64,000 nt of DNA from Patiria miniata (GCF_015706575.1 NW_024037068.1:1798001-1862000); one strand, 5' to 3'; counted from the stretch's first letter, positions 11,353-23,828 are shown. Numbers and translations: made by a program. Notes: generated from the letters alone by a model not told the origin.

Positions 11353-12024
11353 GTGAAAACTCCTAGCTGCGAAATGCAATCATCGCTCCTCTCCATTTGA
11401 TGCCAGCACTGCTCGACTGAGGCTGCAGCATTCAGATGACCAGGCATGCTGAAAGTTTGAGACTCCTCTGATTAGGCATTGACATCCAATCAACTCCCGC
11501 CCACATTTGACATCTGACATCTGATGAAGAGCAGCCCCTCGCTGAGCCAGAACTCCTGTGAACTCTGAGCGTCTGGGAACTTGGAATTATGTGAACTGTT
11601 GAATACATGGCCATTCAATTGCCTAGTTTCATTACCCTGTGATAATTTACATGTACAGTGATTGCTGCATTGAGTATGTTTTCTTGCATTTGTTATGTTG
11701 AAATGCTTGAGTATACACATGTGTATTGCGACATTTGCAGATGTATTTTCAGTAATTTGATATGTTGCAAATAGATTGGTATATGTTCATATACACATGC
11801 AGATAATAACGTGTTTACAGGCATGTTGGAGAGTTTAATCCATTTGTTGGAAGTTTAATATTGAAAGGTAGTTTGAGATTTTGCGACTGCAATTCCTTAT
11901 ACATGTACATTTATGCTAAATGTAGTGTGTTTGACTAAAGTGGCCTATAGAGGACTTTGTACATTGTTGCTTGTTCTCTTGAGATTCTACATGCACTACG
12001 TGTAAGTCAGCTTGTACCGTTATC
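11353..12024 (+). other. Pao/BEL leader region
   Basis: Untranslated DNA between the 5' LTR and the first gag start. It contains stops in all frames and no recognised motif. Confidence 0.6.
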
Positions 12025-14201
12025 ATGTCGTCAAAGGACAAAACAGAGAAGACTGAACCAGGTTCTCCAAGTACGCCAATACCCTTTTCAATTTCAACAC
12101 CGAATACTTCCTACGGAGATCAGGAAATTGGTTCTGCAGCCACTATTGAGTCGAGTATTGGAGACCATCAGCTGATGAAGAGGAAACAAGGGCACATTCA
12201 CGAGGCTGACACTAGATCCGAACTATCCGTTCGAACCAAGTCATCACGTCGAACATGTTCTTCCCAATTGTCCATGGTTTCCACAAAGGCTGCCCTTGCA
12301 GCCGAAGCAGCTGCTTTAAAGACACGGCTTCAGTACGCCGATGCTGAAAATGCAAAGAAGGCTGAGCTAGAAATAAAGCATGCTGAGCTTGAAAAGCTAC
12401 GCACCATGCGAGACCTCCAGGTAACTGAAGCCAAACTGGATGGTATTTGTAGGGTAGAGGAAGAAAATGCTCATCCTAGCATCAGCGAAATGGTGGAACC
12501 AGAAGATAAAGACGTGATGATGGAGAATTATCTTGGATCATTTCAGACATCAAATCACAACTCGGATGACTGCGTAGTCTCCGAAGGACTAACGACAACA
12601 GGGACACATGTCGTCCCAACTGCGACTCCGGGCTCATATTTTGCCCCAACTGCGACAACAGGGACACATGTCGTCCCAACTGCGACCATGGGCAATGCAC
12701 CTTGCCCCAACTGCAACAATAGGGACACATGTCGTCCCAACTGCGACTCCGGGCTCATATTTCGCCCCAACTGCGACAACAGGGACACATGTCGTCCCAA
12801 CAGCGACCCTGGGCATGCACCTTGCCCCAACTGCGACAACAGGGACACGTCGTCCCAACTGCGACTCCGGGCTCATATTTTGCCCCAACTGCGACAACAG
12901 GGACACATGTCGTCCCAACTGCGATCCCGGGCATGCAACTTGCCCAAACTGCGACAACAGGGACACATGTCGTCCCAACTGCAACCCCGGGCATGCAACT
13001 TGCCCCAACTGCGACAACTGGGACACATGTCACCCCAACTGTGACCCTGGGAATGCAACTTGCCCCAACTGCGACTCCGGGCTCACGTTTCGCCCCAACT
13101 GCGACAGCAGGGACACATGTAGCCCATCCTGCGACCCCAGGTATCCAACTAGTCCCAACTGCGACTACAGAACCACATAGTGCCGAACAGTCGTCAACAG
13201 CACACATACTTGGCATAACAAAATGCCTGGTAGATCAGCTCAGCCTGAGTCGTTTGCCCCCTCCAGAGCCTGGACTTTTCTCTGGGGACCCGCTCAAATT
13301 TCCGAGTTGGAAAAGTAGTTTTGAAACACTGATCGAGCGCCGAGGAATACCTCCATCAGAACGCCTTCACTACCTCAAGAAATATTTGGCAGGGTCTGCG
13401 AAGGATGTTGTCGAAGGCTTCTTCCTGTTGTCAGAGGATGATACCTACCTCAAAGCGAAGGAACTTCTCCAACAGAGATTTGGTGACCCCTTTATTGTGG
13501 CGAGCGCCTTCCGGGATAAGTTAGATTCCTGGACCAAGATTAACTCCAGAGATGGCACAGGCTTTCGACGTTTTGCGGACTTCTTGCGACAGTGTGAAGC
13601 TTCAATGCAAACCATCCAAAGCTTGAACATTCTCAATGATGAAAGGGAGAACAGGAAATTGCTCACTAAGATACCGGAGTGGCTGGTTGCACGGTGGTCC
13701 CGAAAAGCAGCGGAATCAAAGGAAACCAAGAAGAGATTCCCCCCTTTTAGTGAATTTGTGAGCTTCATAGCAAGAGAGGCCAACATCGCATGTGACCCAG
13801 TCATATCACTCCAGTCCGTGAAAGCAATTAACAAGCCTGACGAATCAAAGAGCTCCAGAACAAGCCGAGGAAAGGAAAGGAGTTTTGAGAAGAGATGTTC
13901 ATTCTCTACAGACGTGACCAAGGCAACTCGGGAGAGAGTGTCCAAACCACAGTCATGTTTCCTGTGCAACAAAGAAACTTATCACTTGAGTGAATGCAAG
14001 ATATTCCTTTCCAAGTCATTGACAGAGAGGAAAGACTTTGTGATGAAAAATGGACTGTGCTTCGGCTGCCTATGTCGATTCCACAGATCTAAGGAGTGCC
14101 GCTACAGGAAGACATGCAATACCTGTGCCAAGAAACATCCCACTGCACTCCATGGCAGTGGTGTCAACGAGCTCACATACAAGAATAAGCCATCTCAATA
14201 A
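12025..14201 (+). pseudogene. Pao/BEL gag region (frameshifted)
   Basis: An ATG at 12025 opens an N-terminal region with an Ala/Glu/Lys-rich coiled-coil-like stretch (about residues 85-140). It then runs into the 60-bp minisatellite, where unit-length changes move it into another frame. The main gag body is in the frame that ends at 14201. It holds a DUF1759-like segment beginning FSGDPLKFPSWKSSFE and a Cys/His-rich region with CFLCNKE, CFGCLCRFH and CNTCAKKH, typical of Pao/BEL zinc-binding gag ends. A stop at 14199-14201 and a frame change separate it from the protease. Role in the family: nucleocapsid and packaging of the element RNA. Confidence 0.85.
12601..13150 (+). repeat. 60-bp minisatellite inside gag
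   Basis: GGGACACATGTCGTCCCAAC recurs at 12601, 12661, 12722, 12782, 12842, 12900, 12960 and 13020, with a last start at 13110. The unit is built of two related 30-bp halves (each ending CCCCAACTGCGA or similar). Units of 58 and 61 bp shift frame. All three forward frames and most reverse frames are free of stops for hundreds of bases. One forward frame encodes Val/Thr/Ala/Pro repeats, another a CPNCDNRDTC-type Cys-rich repeat. Confidence 0.93.
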
Positions 14202-14241
14202 AACATCAGAAGGCAGCAAAGCGTCCATGATTGTTCCAGTA

Positions 14242-17200
14242 TGAATATCCCATCAAGACAGCCCTGAAAGGGAACGCTTAATCTACGCTCTGCTTGACAC
14301 ACAATCGGACACAACCTTCATTCTGGACAGCACATGTAGAGCTATCGGAGCTGAAGGACCTAAGGTACAGCTCTTGTTGTCCACCATGTATTCCAAGATC
14401 GAGCGAGTTGACTCTAAAAAGATCGAAGGTCTACAAGTTCGTGGTCACGACAGTGAAGTTAGAATAAGTCTCCCTGCGACACTCACAAGAGATGTCATGC
14501 CGGCAAATCGCTCCCATATCCCAACTACTCGAAAGGCTCACAATTGGCCACATCTGCAGATGATGGCGAACGAATTGATGCTATTGTCAGACTGTGAAAT
14601 TGGATTGCTGATCGGCTACAACTGCGCCAGGGCACTTGCACCTCGGGAAGTGATACCCCCTACCGATGATGAGCCCTTTGCTCAGAGAACAGACCTGGGA
14701 TGGGGTATCGTCGGCATCGTGAACCCTGATTCAGATGAATGTGACAACAGCGTGGACCCCATCGGCGTAAGCCACAGAGTCCTCTCATGTGAAGCCCAAT
14801 ATGATGATTCTGACGAGTTTGCAGTACAGAGTCATTCTCTGATCTCCTTTAAAACTCGGGTCAAGGAAGTCATTAGCCCTCTGGACATAACAGAGATGAT
14901 GAGCCTAGACTTTTCAGAGCGACCTTCAGAGGATAAACCCTTTTCACAAGATGACAAGAAGTTTCTTGCCAAGGTAAAGGAAGGAATCCTCCAGCGGCCA
15001 GACGGCTACTATGAAATGCCTCTACCCTTTCGAGAGAGCTACCCAGACCTTCCAAACAACAAGTCACTGGCTCTATATCGCTTGAACTATCTCAAGTGCC
15101 GATTCGGGAAGAATCCAAGGTTCTATGATGACTACAACTACTTTGCAGGTGAGATCATAAAGAAAGGTCATGCAGAACGAGTACCAGTTGGAGATTGCAG
15201 CAGTAACAAGGCAGGGGTGTGGTACATTCCCCACGGCTTCTATCATCCGAAAAAAACCAGGAAAGATCCGTGTGGTCTTCGACTGCAGCGCAACATTCAA
15301 AGGAGTGTCTTTGAACGGCCATCTTCTGCTGGGCCCAGATATGATCAACAACCTTGTTGGCAAACTGTGCAGATTCCGGCAAAATCCCATTGCATTCATG
15401 TGATGTGGAGCAAATGTTCCACCAGTTTAAGGTAAACTACGAACACCGCGACTATCTGAGGTTCCTTTGGTGGGAAGGTGGAGACTTCAATACTGATCCT
15501 TTGGAGTACAGAATTTGTGTACACTTGTTTGGGGCCGTATCGTCCCCGGGATGTGCCAACTTTGGTTTGAAGTCCATTGCAGAGGACTACAGGAGCGAGT
15601 GCGGAGAGCAGGCAGCCCAATTTGTCCAACGAGACTTCTATGTAGATGATGGGTTGAAGTCCGTCTGCTGTTCTAGCGAAGCCATCAGTCTTATCAACCA
15701 AACCAAGGATCTGTGTTCACGAGGTGGGCTCCACCTTCACAAATTCGTGTCCAACTCCCGAGATGTGATGAAGTGTATCGAGCAAAAGGAGCGAGCAAAG
15801 GGCATCCAGGACCTCGATCTAACTAACGATACTCTCCCGGTTGAAAGAGCTTTAGGTGTCCAGTGGTGCGTAGGGTCTGACTGTTTCAATTTCCGCAACA
15901 CTCTACAAGATAAGCCCTTGACGAGACGAGGCATCCTGTCGACAATCGGATCTATATATGATCCACTAGGCTTTGTTGCACCTGTGCTGCTGACGGGAAG
16001 AAGAATCTTACAAGATCTACTTAGAAATCAAGTCGACTGGGATTCACCACTAGACGACGAGATTAGGTCACGCTGGGAGTGCTGGAGAGGAAGTCTCCCT
16101 CGCCTCGAAGAGCTGATGATACCCCGATGCTACCGGCCAGACTCCTTTGGAAATGTGGTGTCTAGAGAGCTCCATCGCTTCTCAGATGTCAGTACTGTTG
16201 GCTACGCACAGTGCACCTACCTTAGGCAGACTGATGATCAAAACAGAGGCCACTGTTCACTTGTGATGGGAAAGAGTCGAGTGACCCCCTTGAAACTGAC
16301 TACGATACCAAGGCTCAAGCTCACGGCAACAGTGGTGTCTGTCAGAGTGGGTTCCCTCCTTGCCAGAGAGCTGGACATTGACGCAAGACACTTCTACTGG
16401 ACTGATAGCAACATCGTGCTGGGCTACATCAACAACGAGACCCGAAGATTCCATTTCTTTGTGGCAAACAGAGCTCAGCAAATAAGGAATCATTCAGACC
16501 CCAGCCAATGGAGACATATTGCTTCCGAAGAAAATCCAGCAGACGAAGGTTCAACAGGCATCACACCCTCGGAGCTTGCAACTTCCAAGTGGCTCAAGGG
16601 ACCAGCATTCCTGTGGGAAGAAAATCTCCCCATGGAACAAAACCCAGGCTACCAACTCATGGAAGGCGATCCAGAAGTTAAGGCCGTACAAGTCATGGCG
16701 ACACAGTCAACGCTGCCTGCGATAGATCTGACACGTTTTTCAGACTGGCGCAACGCTAAGCGAGTCATTGCCACCTGCATAGACTTCAAGAAAAGGCTTC
16801 AAAATCGCCATGAGAGGATATCTCCAGAGGTAACCCAAAATGATGGCCAACAGATGGCAGCCATCCCCGACAAAGAACGTCTCACTGTCCAAGACATACA
16901 GCATGCTGAGATCCAGATACTCAAACTCACACAGAAGGAAGCATTTCCTCGAGAATTGCATGCACTTTCAGATCGCGATGTAAATAGCGGTGACATTGAT
17001 AGACACACAGCGAGGAAACGGAATCGTACCCTGAGGAAGACTAGCTCTCTATTCAGACTTGGTCCCTTTATAGATGAGGATGGCTTTATTAGAGTAGGTG
17101 GGCGCATCCAGAAAGCAGAAACATCATTTGGCTTCAAGCATCCAGCAATTCTTCCTCGTAAACACTGCGTCACAGAGATGATAGTCCGTTACTTTCATCA

Positions 17201-17657
17201 GCAAGTCGCCCACCAAGGTCGGGGCATGACAACACAGGCTGTAAGATCTAATGGCTTCTGGATAATCGGCTGCAGTTCAGCTGTGGCCAGTCTGATTCAT
17301 CGATGCGTAAAGTGTCACAGACTGTATAGTAAACCTGGAGAGCAGAAAATGGCCAATCTCCCCGAAGATAGACTCCAGCCTGCATCACCTTTCACTTACT
17401 GTGGCGTTGATTACTTTGGGCCATGGACCGTAAAGGAAGGTAGAAAGGAAGTGAAACGGTATGGGGTGTTATTCACCTGCATGGCATCAAGAGCAATCCA
17501 TATCGAAGTGGCCAACTCCCTCACCACGGACGCTTTTATCAATGCTCTGCGTCGCTTCACCGCAGTGTGCGGGTCAGTAAGACTACTTAGATCAGATCAA
17601 GGCACCAACTTCGTCGGTAAAGAGTCACAACTTAAAGAGAGCTCTGGAAGAAATTGA
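14242..17657 (+). pseudogene. Pao/BEL protease - reverse transcriptase - RNase H - integrase core
   Basis: A TGA at 14242-14244 precedes the protease (ALLDTQSDTTFI carries the aspartic DT motif, near 14290). The first frame runs to about 15250, where an A7 run (15250-15256) marks a shift to a second frame, and a third frame takes over near 15400. Reverse transcriptase: FYVDDGL, catalytic YVDD at 15639-15650. RNase H: WTDSNIVLGYI near 16400. Integrase: HHCC zinc finger (FHQQVAHQG then CVKCH, about 17190-17320) and core aspartates in GVDYFGPW and RSDQGTNF. The frame breaks at about 17620-17640 before the third catalytic acid. Domain content is complete but the polyprotein cannot be made as a single chain. 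Confidence 0.9.
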
Positions 17658-18324
17658 ACAGACCAAAGTTCAACACTTCCTTGAAGGAAAGGGATGTGAC
17701 TACCCTACAACAAAAATGAATGCTCCTTCAGCAAGTCACGCAGGAGGGGTTTGGGAGAGACAAATAAGATCAGTGAGGAGAGTGTTCAATGCCCTTTCGG
17801 ATCAGCATGGGACGCAACTCGATGATGAATCATTGAGGACTCTTATGTGTGAGTGTGCAGCAATCGTCAAGTGTCGACCCTTGTCAGTTGACAACCTAAA
17901 TGACCCTAAATCGCCAGAACCACTCACTCTCAACCATTTGCTTACCTTGAAGTCCAGCGTAATCCTCCCACCACCAGGTACATTTCAACGTGTTGATGTG
18001 TACTTTAAGAAACGCTGGAGAAGGGTCCAACACCTGGTTAACGTGTTTTGGGCTCGATGGAAGAAAGAGTATCTACATACCCTTCAAGTGCGTCAGAAAT
18101 GGACCAAGGAGAAACCGGAAGTGAAAGTGGGAGACGTCGTCATAATCATGGATGATAACCTACCACGTAACCAATGGCAGCTCGGCCGAGTGACAGAAGT
18201 CTTTCCGAGCACCGACGGGCACGTTCGAAGAGCAAAGCTCGCTATAGCTGACTCTACCTTGGATGCCAAAGGCAAGAAGACCCGTCCATCCAGATATCTC
18301 GTTGTCCTTCTGGAAAGCCAGTAG
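17646..18324 (+). pseudogene. Pao/BEL integrase C-terminal part with DUF5641-like domain
   Basis: This is the same polyprotein continued in another frame after the break near 17620-17640. It includes SHAGGVWERQIRS, carrying the expected catalytic-acid region of the integrase. It ends in a DUF5641-like domain recognisable by FWARWKKEYL and GDVVIIMDDNLPRNQW. A TAG ends it at 18322-18324, followed by about 245 bp before the 3' LTR. Confidence 0.85.
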
Positions 18325-18568
18325 CAGGAAACCGGAATCCCCACCGGGAAGCCTTTGATTACCCTTAATTCGTGGTATATGTAATCTCAGTAACCCAGTA
18401 TATTGTTCTTTAGATCCTGTGTAGTCATTGAGACCTATAGTGCCCGTTTGATTTAAACCTGTTTATATACGTGCTACTTGCTTAAAAGGTTCTTGCTGAT
18501 TATATTCCAATTGTTGACAGTTTTCCCATTTTGATGTTAAAATTAGATTTGCTAGCTTTGGGGAGCCA

Positions 18569-19171
18569 TGTAAATGTATCCTGATGAATATACTTTTTGC
18601 AATAGCGCCTTCTGTTGAGGTATAGTGTACTGCATAGCAAAAAAGCGCAATGGACAACCTCATGCATGGTAGTTAATCTTTTCGACACTGACTTGATTGA
18701 ATCTGAAATCTGCTGATGATACTGATTAATAATCACAATAGGATGCAAGGAGGTAATTTTCTGATGATTATATTGTCTTATGAAAGAAGTATTGTCTTTG
18801 AATTTGATATGATTTTATGATAATTTTGCGACTGAATTCTTAGTAATTCGCAATATGATAGAGATGATTACTTTTGTGTGCTCAAACCCAGTCCCGCTTT
18901 CTGATAATGTTAATCACATTTAACCATGTAATCAATGTACACTCTCGACATAATTTTGATTGTACTTTGTGATTTACTCTGGTTTATTCACAGTTTTCAC
19001 GGAGCCAATTGATCAATGCGATAATAAATGTAGAACCTGATGAGGCTTCTGTCGAAACCCTTGCATTTCTATGACCTGCGACCCATGACCCACATCAGAA
19101 ACCTGTGCGATTCCCCAGCTGTAGCACTAGTAGAATTGAAGAGCTATACCGCCTGAAGTGCTGCCGCTACA
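18569..19171 (+). repeat. Pao/BEL 3' LTR
   Basis: 603 bp, starting TGTAAATGTATCCTGATGAA and ending CGCTACA, followed directly by the GACAG duplication. It differs from the 5' LTR by scattered substitutions and two small length changes. Confidence 0.92.
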
Positions 19172-19468
19172 GACAGTACCCATCCAACGCTTCCCACCTA
19201 TGCCTACAGGAAGGTGGCTCCCAGCTGTCTCCACTTCCGCCTCAGTGGCATAATCGGTACTTGGCCGCTTGCGGCACACCACGATGAGAATGACGCTGAC
19301 GATGGCAACGACAACCACGGCTTCGATTGTCACGATGACTGTGAAGCTAAGTGGGATTGGTTGTATGGCTGGAGTGGGAGTTGTAGGCGATGATCTCACT
19401 GCTGTTGTGTGCTGCAACACTTGGATCAACACTTCCCAAGCCTTGCCAAGCCTTGCCCATTCTAAGAT
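19172..19468 (-). pseudogene. Host exon: transmembrane segment and start of cytoplasmic tail
   Basis: The minus-strand frame begins after a plausible acceptor (TTTTGATTGAATCTTAG, near 19469-19485). It encodes a Ser/Thr/Pro stalk (SSPTTPTPAIQP), a single strongly hydrophobic helix (FTVIVTIEAVVVVAIVSVIL), a CRKR stop-transfer, and an acidic tail that ends at the Pao/BEL insertion. The topology is that of a type I receptor or adhesion molecule. The extracellular exons would lie to the right on the minus strand and were not found. After the TSD the frame resumes at 10760 going left. The family is unknown; the membrane segment makes a real exon more likely than chance. Confidence 0.55.
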
Positions 19469-19829
19469 TCAATCAAAATGTTGTGAGAAAACCCGCTAGA
19501 ACAGGTTGGACGAGTGTATTGTTTCAGGGTTCTCAGCTAACCGTGACACTTGCGTGTTTTTTTTTTAAACCCACTGACCCGATCGGTTATTTCTTTTTGT
19601 ACGACGGATTGGTATTGTTAACTATGACATGGGCATGTTCATATTGAAAGAGTCATAAGAATTTCCGGGTCATATCAGCGGAGAGGGCGCTTTTCCTTGA
19701 ACCTTAACAACCTTAACGACACTTGCTCACAGTCTGTTCGTTCGTTTGTCGGTTAGTTTGTGAAGCAAAGAAACAATTCCCTAATGTAATTGAATCCCTG
19801 ATGTAATTAATTGATATTAATATGGAAAC

Positions 19830-19910
19830 TAAAATAGATGGGCTCGAACCGAGTCTACCTGCTTTGGCCTCATCACAGCATAGTATTCGGTCGCGCACGG
19901 CACACGATAG
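19830..19910 (-). ncRNA. tRNA-like SINE head (remnant)
   Basis: On the minus strand GGTTCGAGCCC matches an RNA polymerase III B box. It is preceded at about the right distance by GTGCGCGACCG, a weak A-box-like sequence. Downstream, AT-rich sequence ends in AAACGAACGAAC, as in a SINE tail. No intact cloverleaf can be drawn, so it is not a functional tRNA gene. Confidence 0.35.
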
Positions 19911-20072
19911 TTCCTGACTTGGGTATATTGGAAAACAAGTGAATCAACCTGACAAATCAATTAAGTAGCAATTAGTGGTTAATTACGGATATTGATTTTG
20001 AGTAGGGTCTGCCATATGGTCGCACTTAGCTCATTATTACGAGCCCACTAATACCGCTACTGTTTGTGATAA

Positions 20073-21262
20073 GGCGTGCGTGTAGTCTGATCCTAGACCA
20101 AGAGATTCTGACTATTCCCGATGAATCATAGGTTCGGTAGCCTCCGGTAATACATTGTATTACAATTTTACGTCACGTGACTAAAACGGGAGAAATTCCT
20201 CCTTTTCCCGAAAATTTCCGAAGTTTGCCGGATTCGTTTCGTCGACAATCGGATAGCACCCGAGTATTTCCGAATATAATATAGGTTTAATTAACTGCTA
20301 ATTGCTTATTAATTTTTCTTTAAATGAGTTGATAATTAATATTCATTGCTTTCACTTAGAAAACTTGAAATTCAAAGTCGATTTTGCGCATCAAATAAAC
20401 TCGGATCGTATGGGCGAACTTTTTGCTGCGTCATGTACAATTTTGAATTTGACGACCGTTACTTAGATTTTCCAAAACTCGGTCTTCATTCGGCTCCGCC
20501 TGCTAACAGTGCTATTTGGGTGCCTAATTTTGAAGATTTCAGATCAACATTAGTCACTGTTATCTTAAAGAAACATCAAACTGTATTATCATAACTGTAT
20601 GATATTACGAAGCAAGTGATTTACTTAAAAATTTGATCAGATCGAACATTAAAAGCTAAAATTGATAAAGCGAATCGGAAACGAAGCCGAGCTTTGAAAA
20701 AGGGCCATCAATGTCGTCATGTTTATTTTTAGCCACGGAGGCTGCCTGACCTAACAAAAGGTGCACGAAATGGGGGGTTCTCAGTCGGTAGGTGTTTTCA
20801 GTAGCTCTACTGAACCCTACACAACTTGTACACAGTTCCTGTGTAGTGACTTTTGGTACACGTGTCTATGGAGTCGTGAGTAGCGATTTCATCTCCCCTC
20901 CAAAGAAGCTTTTTTTAGTTTGTACACGTTTCTATGGAGTAGTAATTTTTTCTTATTGTACAAAGTTCTATGGAGACTGATTTTCCTGCTGTGTTGCACT
21001 TTGTTTGCATGGATCAAAGAGCATGGATCACCTCTCCCCTCCCGTTCTGTACACAGTTCTATTGCATAGTGATATACTCATGGTGCATGGTGTTGGGAAC
21101 AGAGAGCGTATCGTTGGAAAGGTACGAGTAGTGCTTGTAGCTCTACTCAACACATGTAGCAAAATGTTTCACCCCATATCTTGCATGGTATCTTAGGTAA
21201 GATTCATCAGGAATAGTCAGAATCTTTTGGTCTGGGAACCAGACTAGCGTGTGCGCTGCCTT
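20073..21262. mobile_element. About 1.2-kb inverted-repeat element
   Basis: The left end (GATTCTGACTATTCCCGATG near 20104) is mirrored near 21206 (CATCAGGAATAGTCAGAATC), and the homology extends outward through GACCAAGAG / CTTTTGGTC and the AGTCTG / CAGACT blocks, about 55-60 bp in all. Inside, 20820-21070 holds imperfect repeats of a GTACACGTTTCTATGGAGT-like unit. No transposase frame is visible. Confidence 0.55.
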
Positions 21263-23778
21263 TTCTCTTTTCACGCTTCCGTAGTTGGCTGGCCGAAACT
21301 CCCAACTATAAGAGACTCAGAAAAACCTTCATTATTTTGCTTGTGAACCAGGGGGATTTCCGTGAATCATTCTACAGAGAAGACCTTCCGTAATAATCAC
21401 AGACTGGTACGTGTTATCACTATTACTTTATTCGGCCTTTTTTTCATAAACGGTAACGTTTTTGTCTGTTTATAAATCTCAGTCGTATAGAGGAATCCCA
21501 CTGTTCAACGAAATTATAGTCGATCTGCGCACTTCCGCGTTTGAAAACGAGGCTGGCTTTGACTTTGTCAGCAGAAACTACATGTTTACAGTCCATGAGT
21601 CACAACGTGTGTTCCTTCTCTAAGATCTACGGTACATTTATGCTACAAAGTACAAGTACGATTGAATCGTGTCGAGATGTACAGTATATTAATACAAAGG
21701 TAGTGTTAAATGAAAAAATGTCAGTCTGTAAAATCGTTTAACTTAAAGTCTATTTAGAGTGAAATTTGCATTTTTTGGTGTACCAACTTATGGAGGTGTT
21801 TGCGTGTAGTAAAGGGTAAAAGTTGTAATTGATGGTTTTCGGTTTTTGCTTTCATTTTTCCCAGAAAAAAAAATAGGGTAGGGGCTGTGGAACTAGCGTT
21901 GGTAGGGTAACCGGAAGCAGAACTATTTTTATTTGTTTGGCCTAATGTATAAACTCTGAACTCCAAGAAAGAACAGTCTCATTGATATTTAATATACAAA
22001 TATACATCCTTTGCTCACATTATTTCAAATACATGTACCCAGCACTTTCTTGACTTTTATAATAAAGTGAGAAAAGATAAATGTTTTGGAGCATATTTTT
22101 GTAAAGGGTCAATTTGTTTATGTTTGGATTTCATTCAGGCACTCGGCGTGACTTTGTAGGTCTCGGCATCGACAAATGGAAGCCGGGAAAAAGGGTGGTG
22201 TTTATTAATTTATAACTCCATAATGGATAAGAACCTTATTAATTTTCACGAGGCTTGAAAAGATTGACACATTGAAAGCACCAGTGTTACAACTTTTTAA
22301 AATCACGTATAGCCAGGCTTATTTTTCCAATTTCAACAAAAATACTGAAAATATATTTTTAACATATTTTTAGCATATAGTTGGATCATTATGAGGCATC
22401 ATTATGAGGCAAACAAACCCTGACAGTTGCATTAAGATACGGTCTTCCGAACGGGAGAAATTACATGTTTTAAGTTTTAAACTGAGGTTTAATCGCTGGT
22501 GATGTTTGAAGATATTGTGACGACAATTCTTGAAATTAGGTGTTGTTAAGCACCCTTCTTTCGATTTTAAGCTCTTTTGTTGCAAACGAAAATGGTGTGC
22601 CCTCCGGAAATTTCCCAAAATTGATGATAAAATAAATACTTACGGACATTTATTCCTTCTAAGTTTGCATGGACATGGAATAATGTCAGAAAAAGTTCCG
22701 TAAAACAGAACGGAAATAATATTATTTTAAGATCCTCTACCACAAAAAAAAATGAAAAAAATGAGAAAAAAAATGCATTGTTGATGGCGTTTTTGTGCCG
22801 TTCAAATGTAATGTAATTTACACGAAACCAGGGCTCGACCTTTACTTTTTTTTCCACCAGCCAACCGGGGCACTGAAACAGACTTAACTATAGCCCGCGT
22901 GCTTTTTTACTAGCCTGCATGTTTAGTCCATTTTATAGTGTCTCGTAAATATTTTATGTGCATGCATTTAAAACGTGTAATGTGTAAACAATCCAAAGGG
23001 CAGTATTGTCAGTGTTTTTAATATAAACAGATCTAATAATGTAACCCTTAATTGATACAAATACAGATATGCTTTCTTTATTTAATAATTTTTTTCTCCC
23101 TCTCCCGTTGCCGTAGCCCAACAATGTTTGACTCGTTAACCGGGCTATGAGTTCGACTAGCCTGCCGCTGTTTGACTAGCTTGGCTGGCGGGCTCCCGCT
23201 CAAGTCGAAATACGTAATGCGTTTGCATAAGGCAACAAGTGCTTTCTGGCCTCCAGGCTCCAATCGTCGGCCGTTGGCACGTCCACAAAGGGCGAATAAA
23301 CTTATGAAACTTGAAGAACTAAATTGCTTTGAGTATGAAAACACTTGACTCTAAAATCACATGGTCAGTAAATATGGCTGCCTTTTGTTATGTGGCAAGA
23401 TTATGTAGTACTTGTACCCACACAGGGTCTCTGTATGAACACAGGAAGTGCACAAGGTTACTCTGGTGGTGGGAAGGAGGCTACTTTATGTAACACATAA
23501 GTAGGCTCTTTCACTATTATAAGCTGAAAACTAACTGTAGGCTCTTTCACTAAATATGAAATAATACTCTAAAAAATGAAATTCTAAATTTAAACTATAC
23601 AAATCTTGTTAAGAAAATTAATTAACCTAAGACAAACTCACTGCACAGCTGCTGCAGTGACAACGGTTATATTGAGACTATCAGGAATAGACACAGTAAT
23701 TTTTGGAGTAAGGAAATTAAGGGTTTTTGTTACATTTTTAAAACAAACATTTTTAAAAGTGTATATAAATGTTAATTC
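21263..23778. other. Gene-poor AT-rich DNA, nothing recognised
   Basis: Only short open frames without domain signatures. Homopolymer runs (A and T) are frequent near 22740-22860. I see no splice-consistent coding blocks. Confidence 0.4.
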
Positions 23779-23828
23779 AAATTAGGCTTTGCCCTTCACC
23801 GACGTCGGTGAAGGGCAAAGCCTAATTT
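23779..23828. repeat. 50-bp perfect palindrome
   Basis: TTAGGCTTTGCCCTTCACCG runs straight into its reverse complement around ACGT, with no loop. It can extrude as a cruciform or fold as a perfect hairpin. No TSD was found. Confidence 0.85.

Larger units (their letters stand above)
10766..19171 (+). mobile_element. Pao/BEL LTR retrotransposon, structurally complete, ORFs broken
   Basis: An 8406-bp element bounded by LTRs of 587 and 603 bp, each starting TG and ending CA. Exact 5-bp direct repeats GACAG lie at 10761-10765 and 19172-19176, as expected for Pao/BEL. Order: LTR, leader, gag with a minisatellite and zinc-knuckle region, protease, reverse transcriptase (YVDD), RNase H, integrase, C-terminal domain, LTR. 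Placement in Pao/BEL rests on domain order, the DUF1759-like gag segment, the A17-type protease and the YVDD box. At least four frameshifts and one in-frame TGA prevent a single product. The two LTRs remain very similar, so insertion is fairly recent. I could not identify the tRNA primer site. Confidence 0.93.

Noticed and set aside
12482..13216. Several minus-strand frames rich in Cys, Val and Gly opposite gag
   Set aside because: They are the antisense of the 60-bp minisatellite and carry no domain; the plus strand is coding for the Pao/BEL element.
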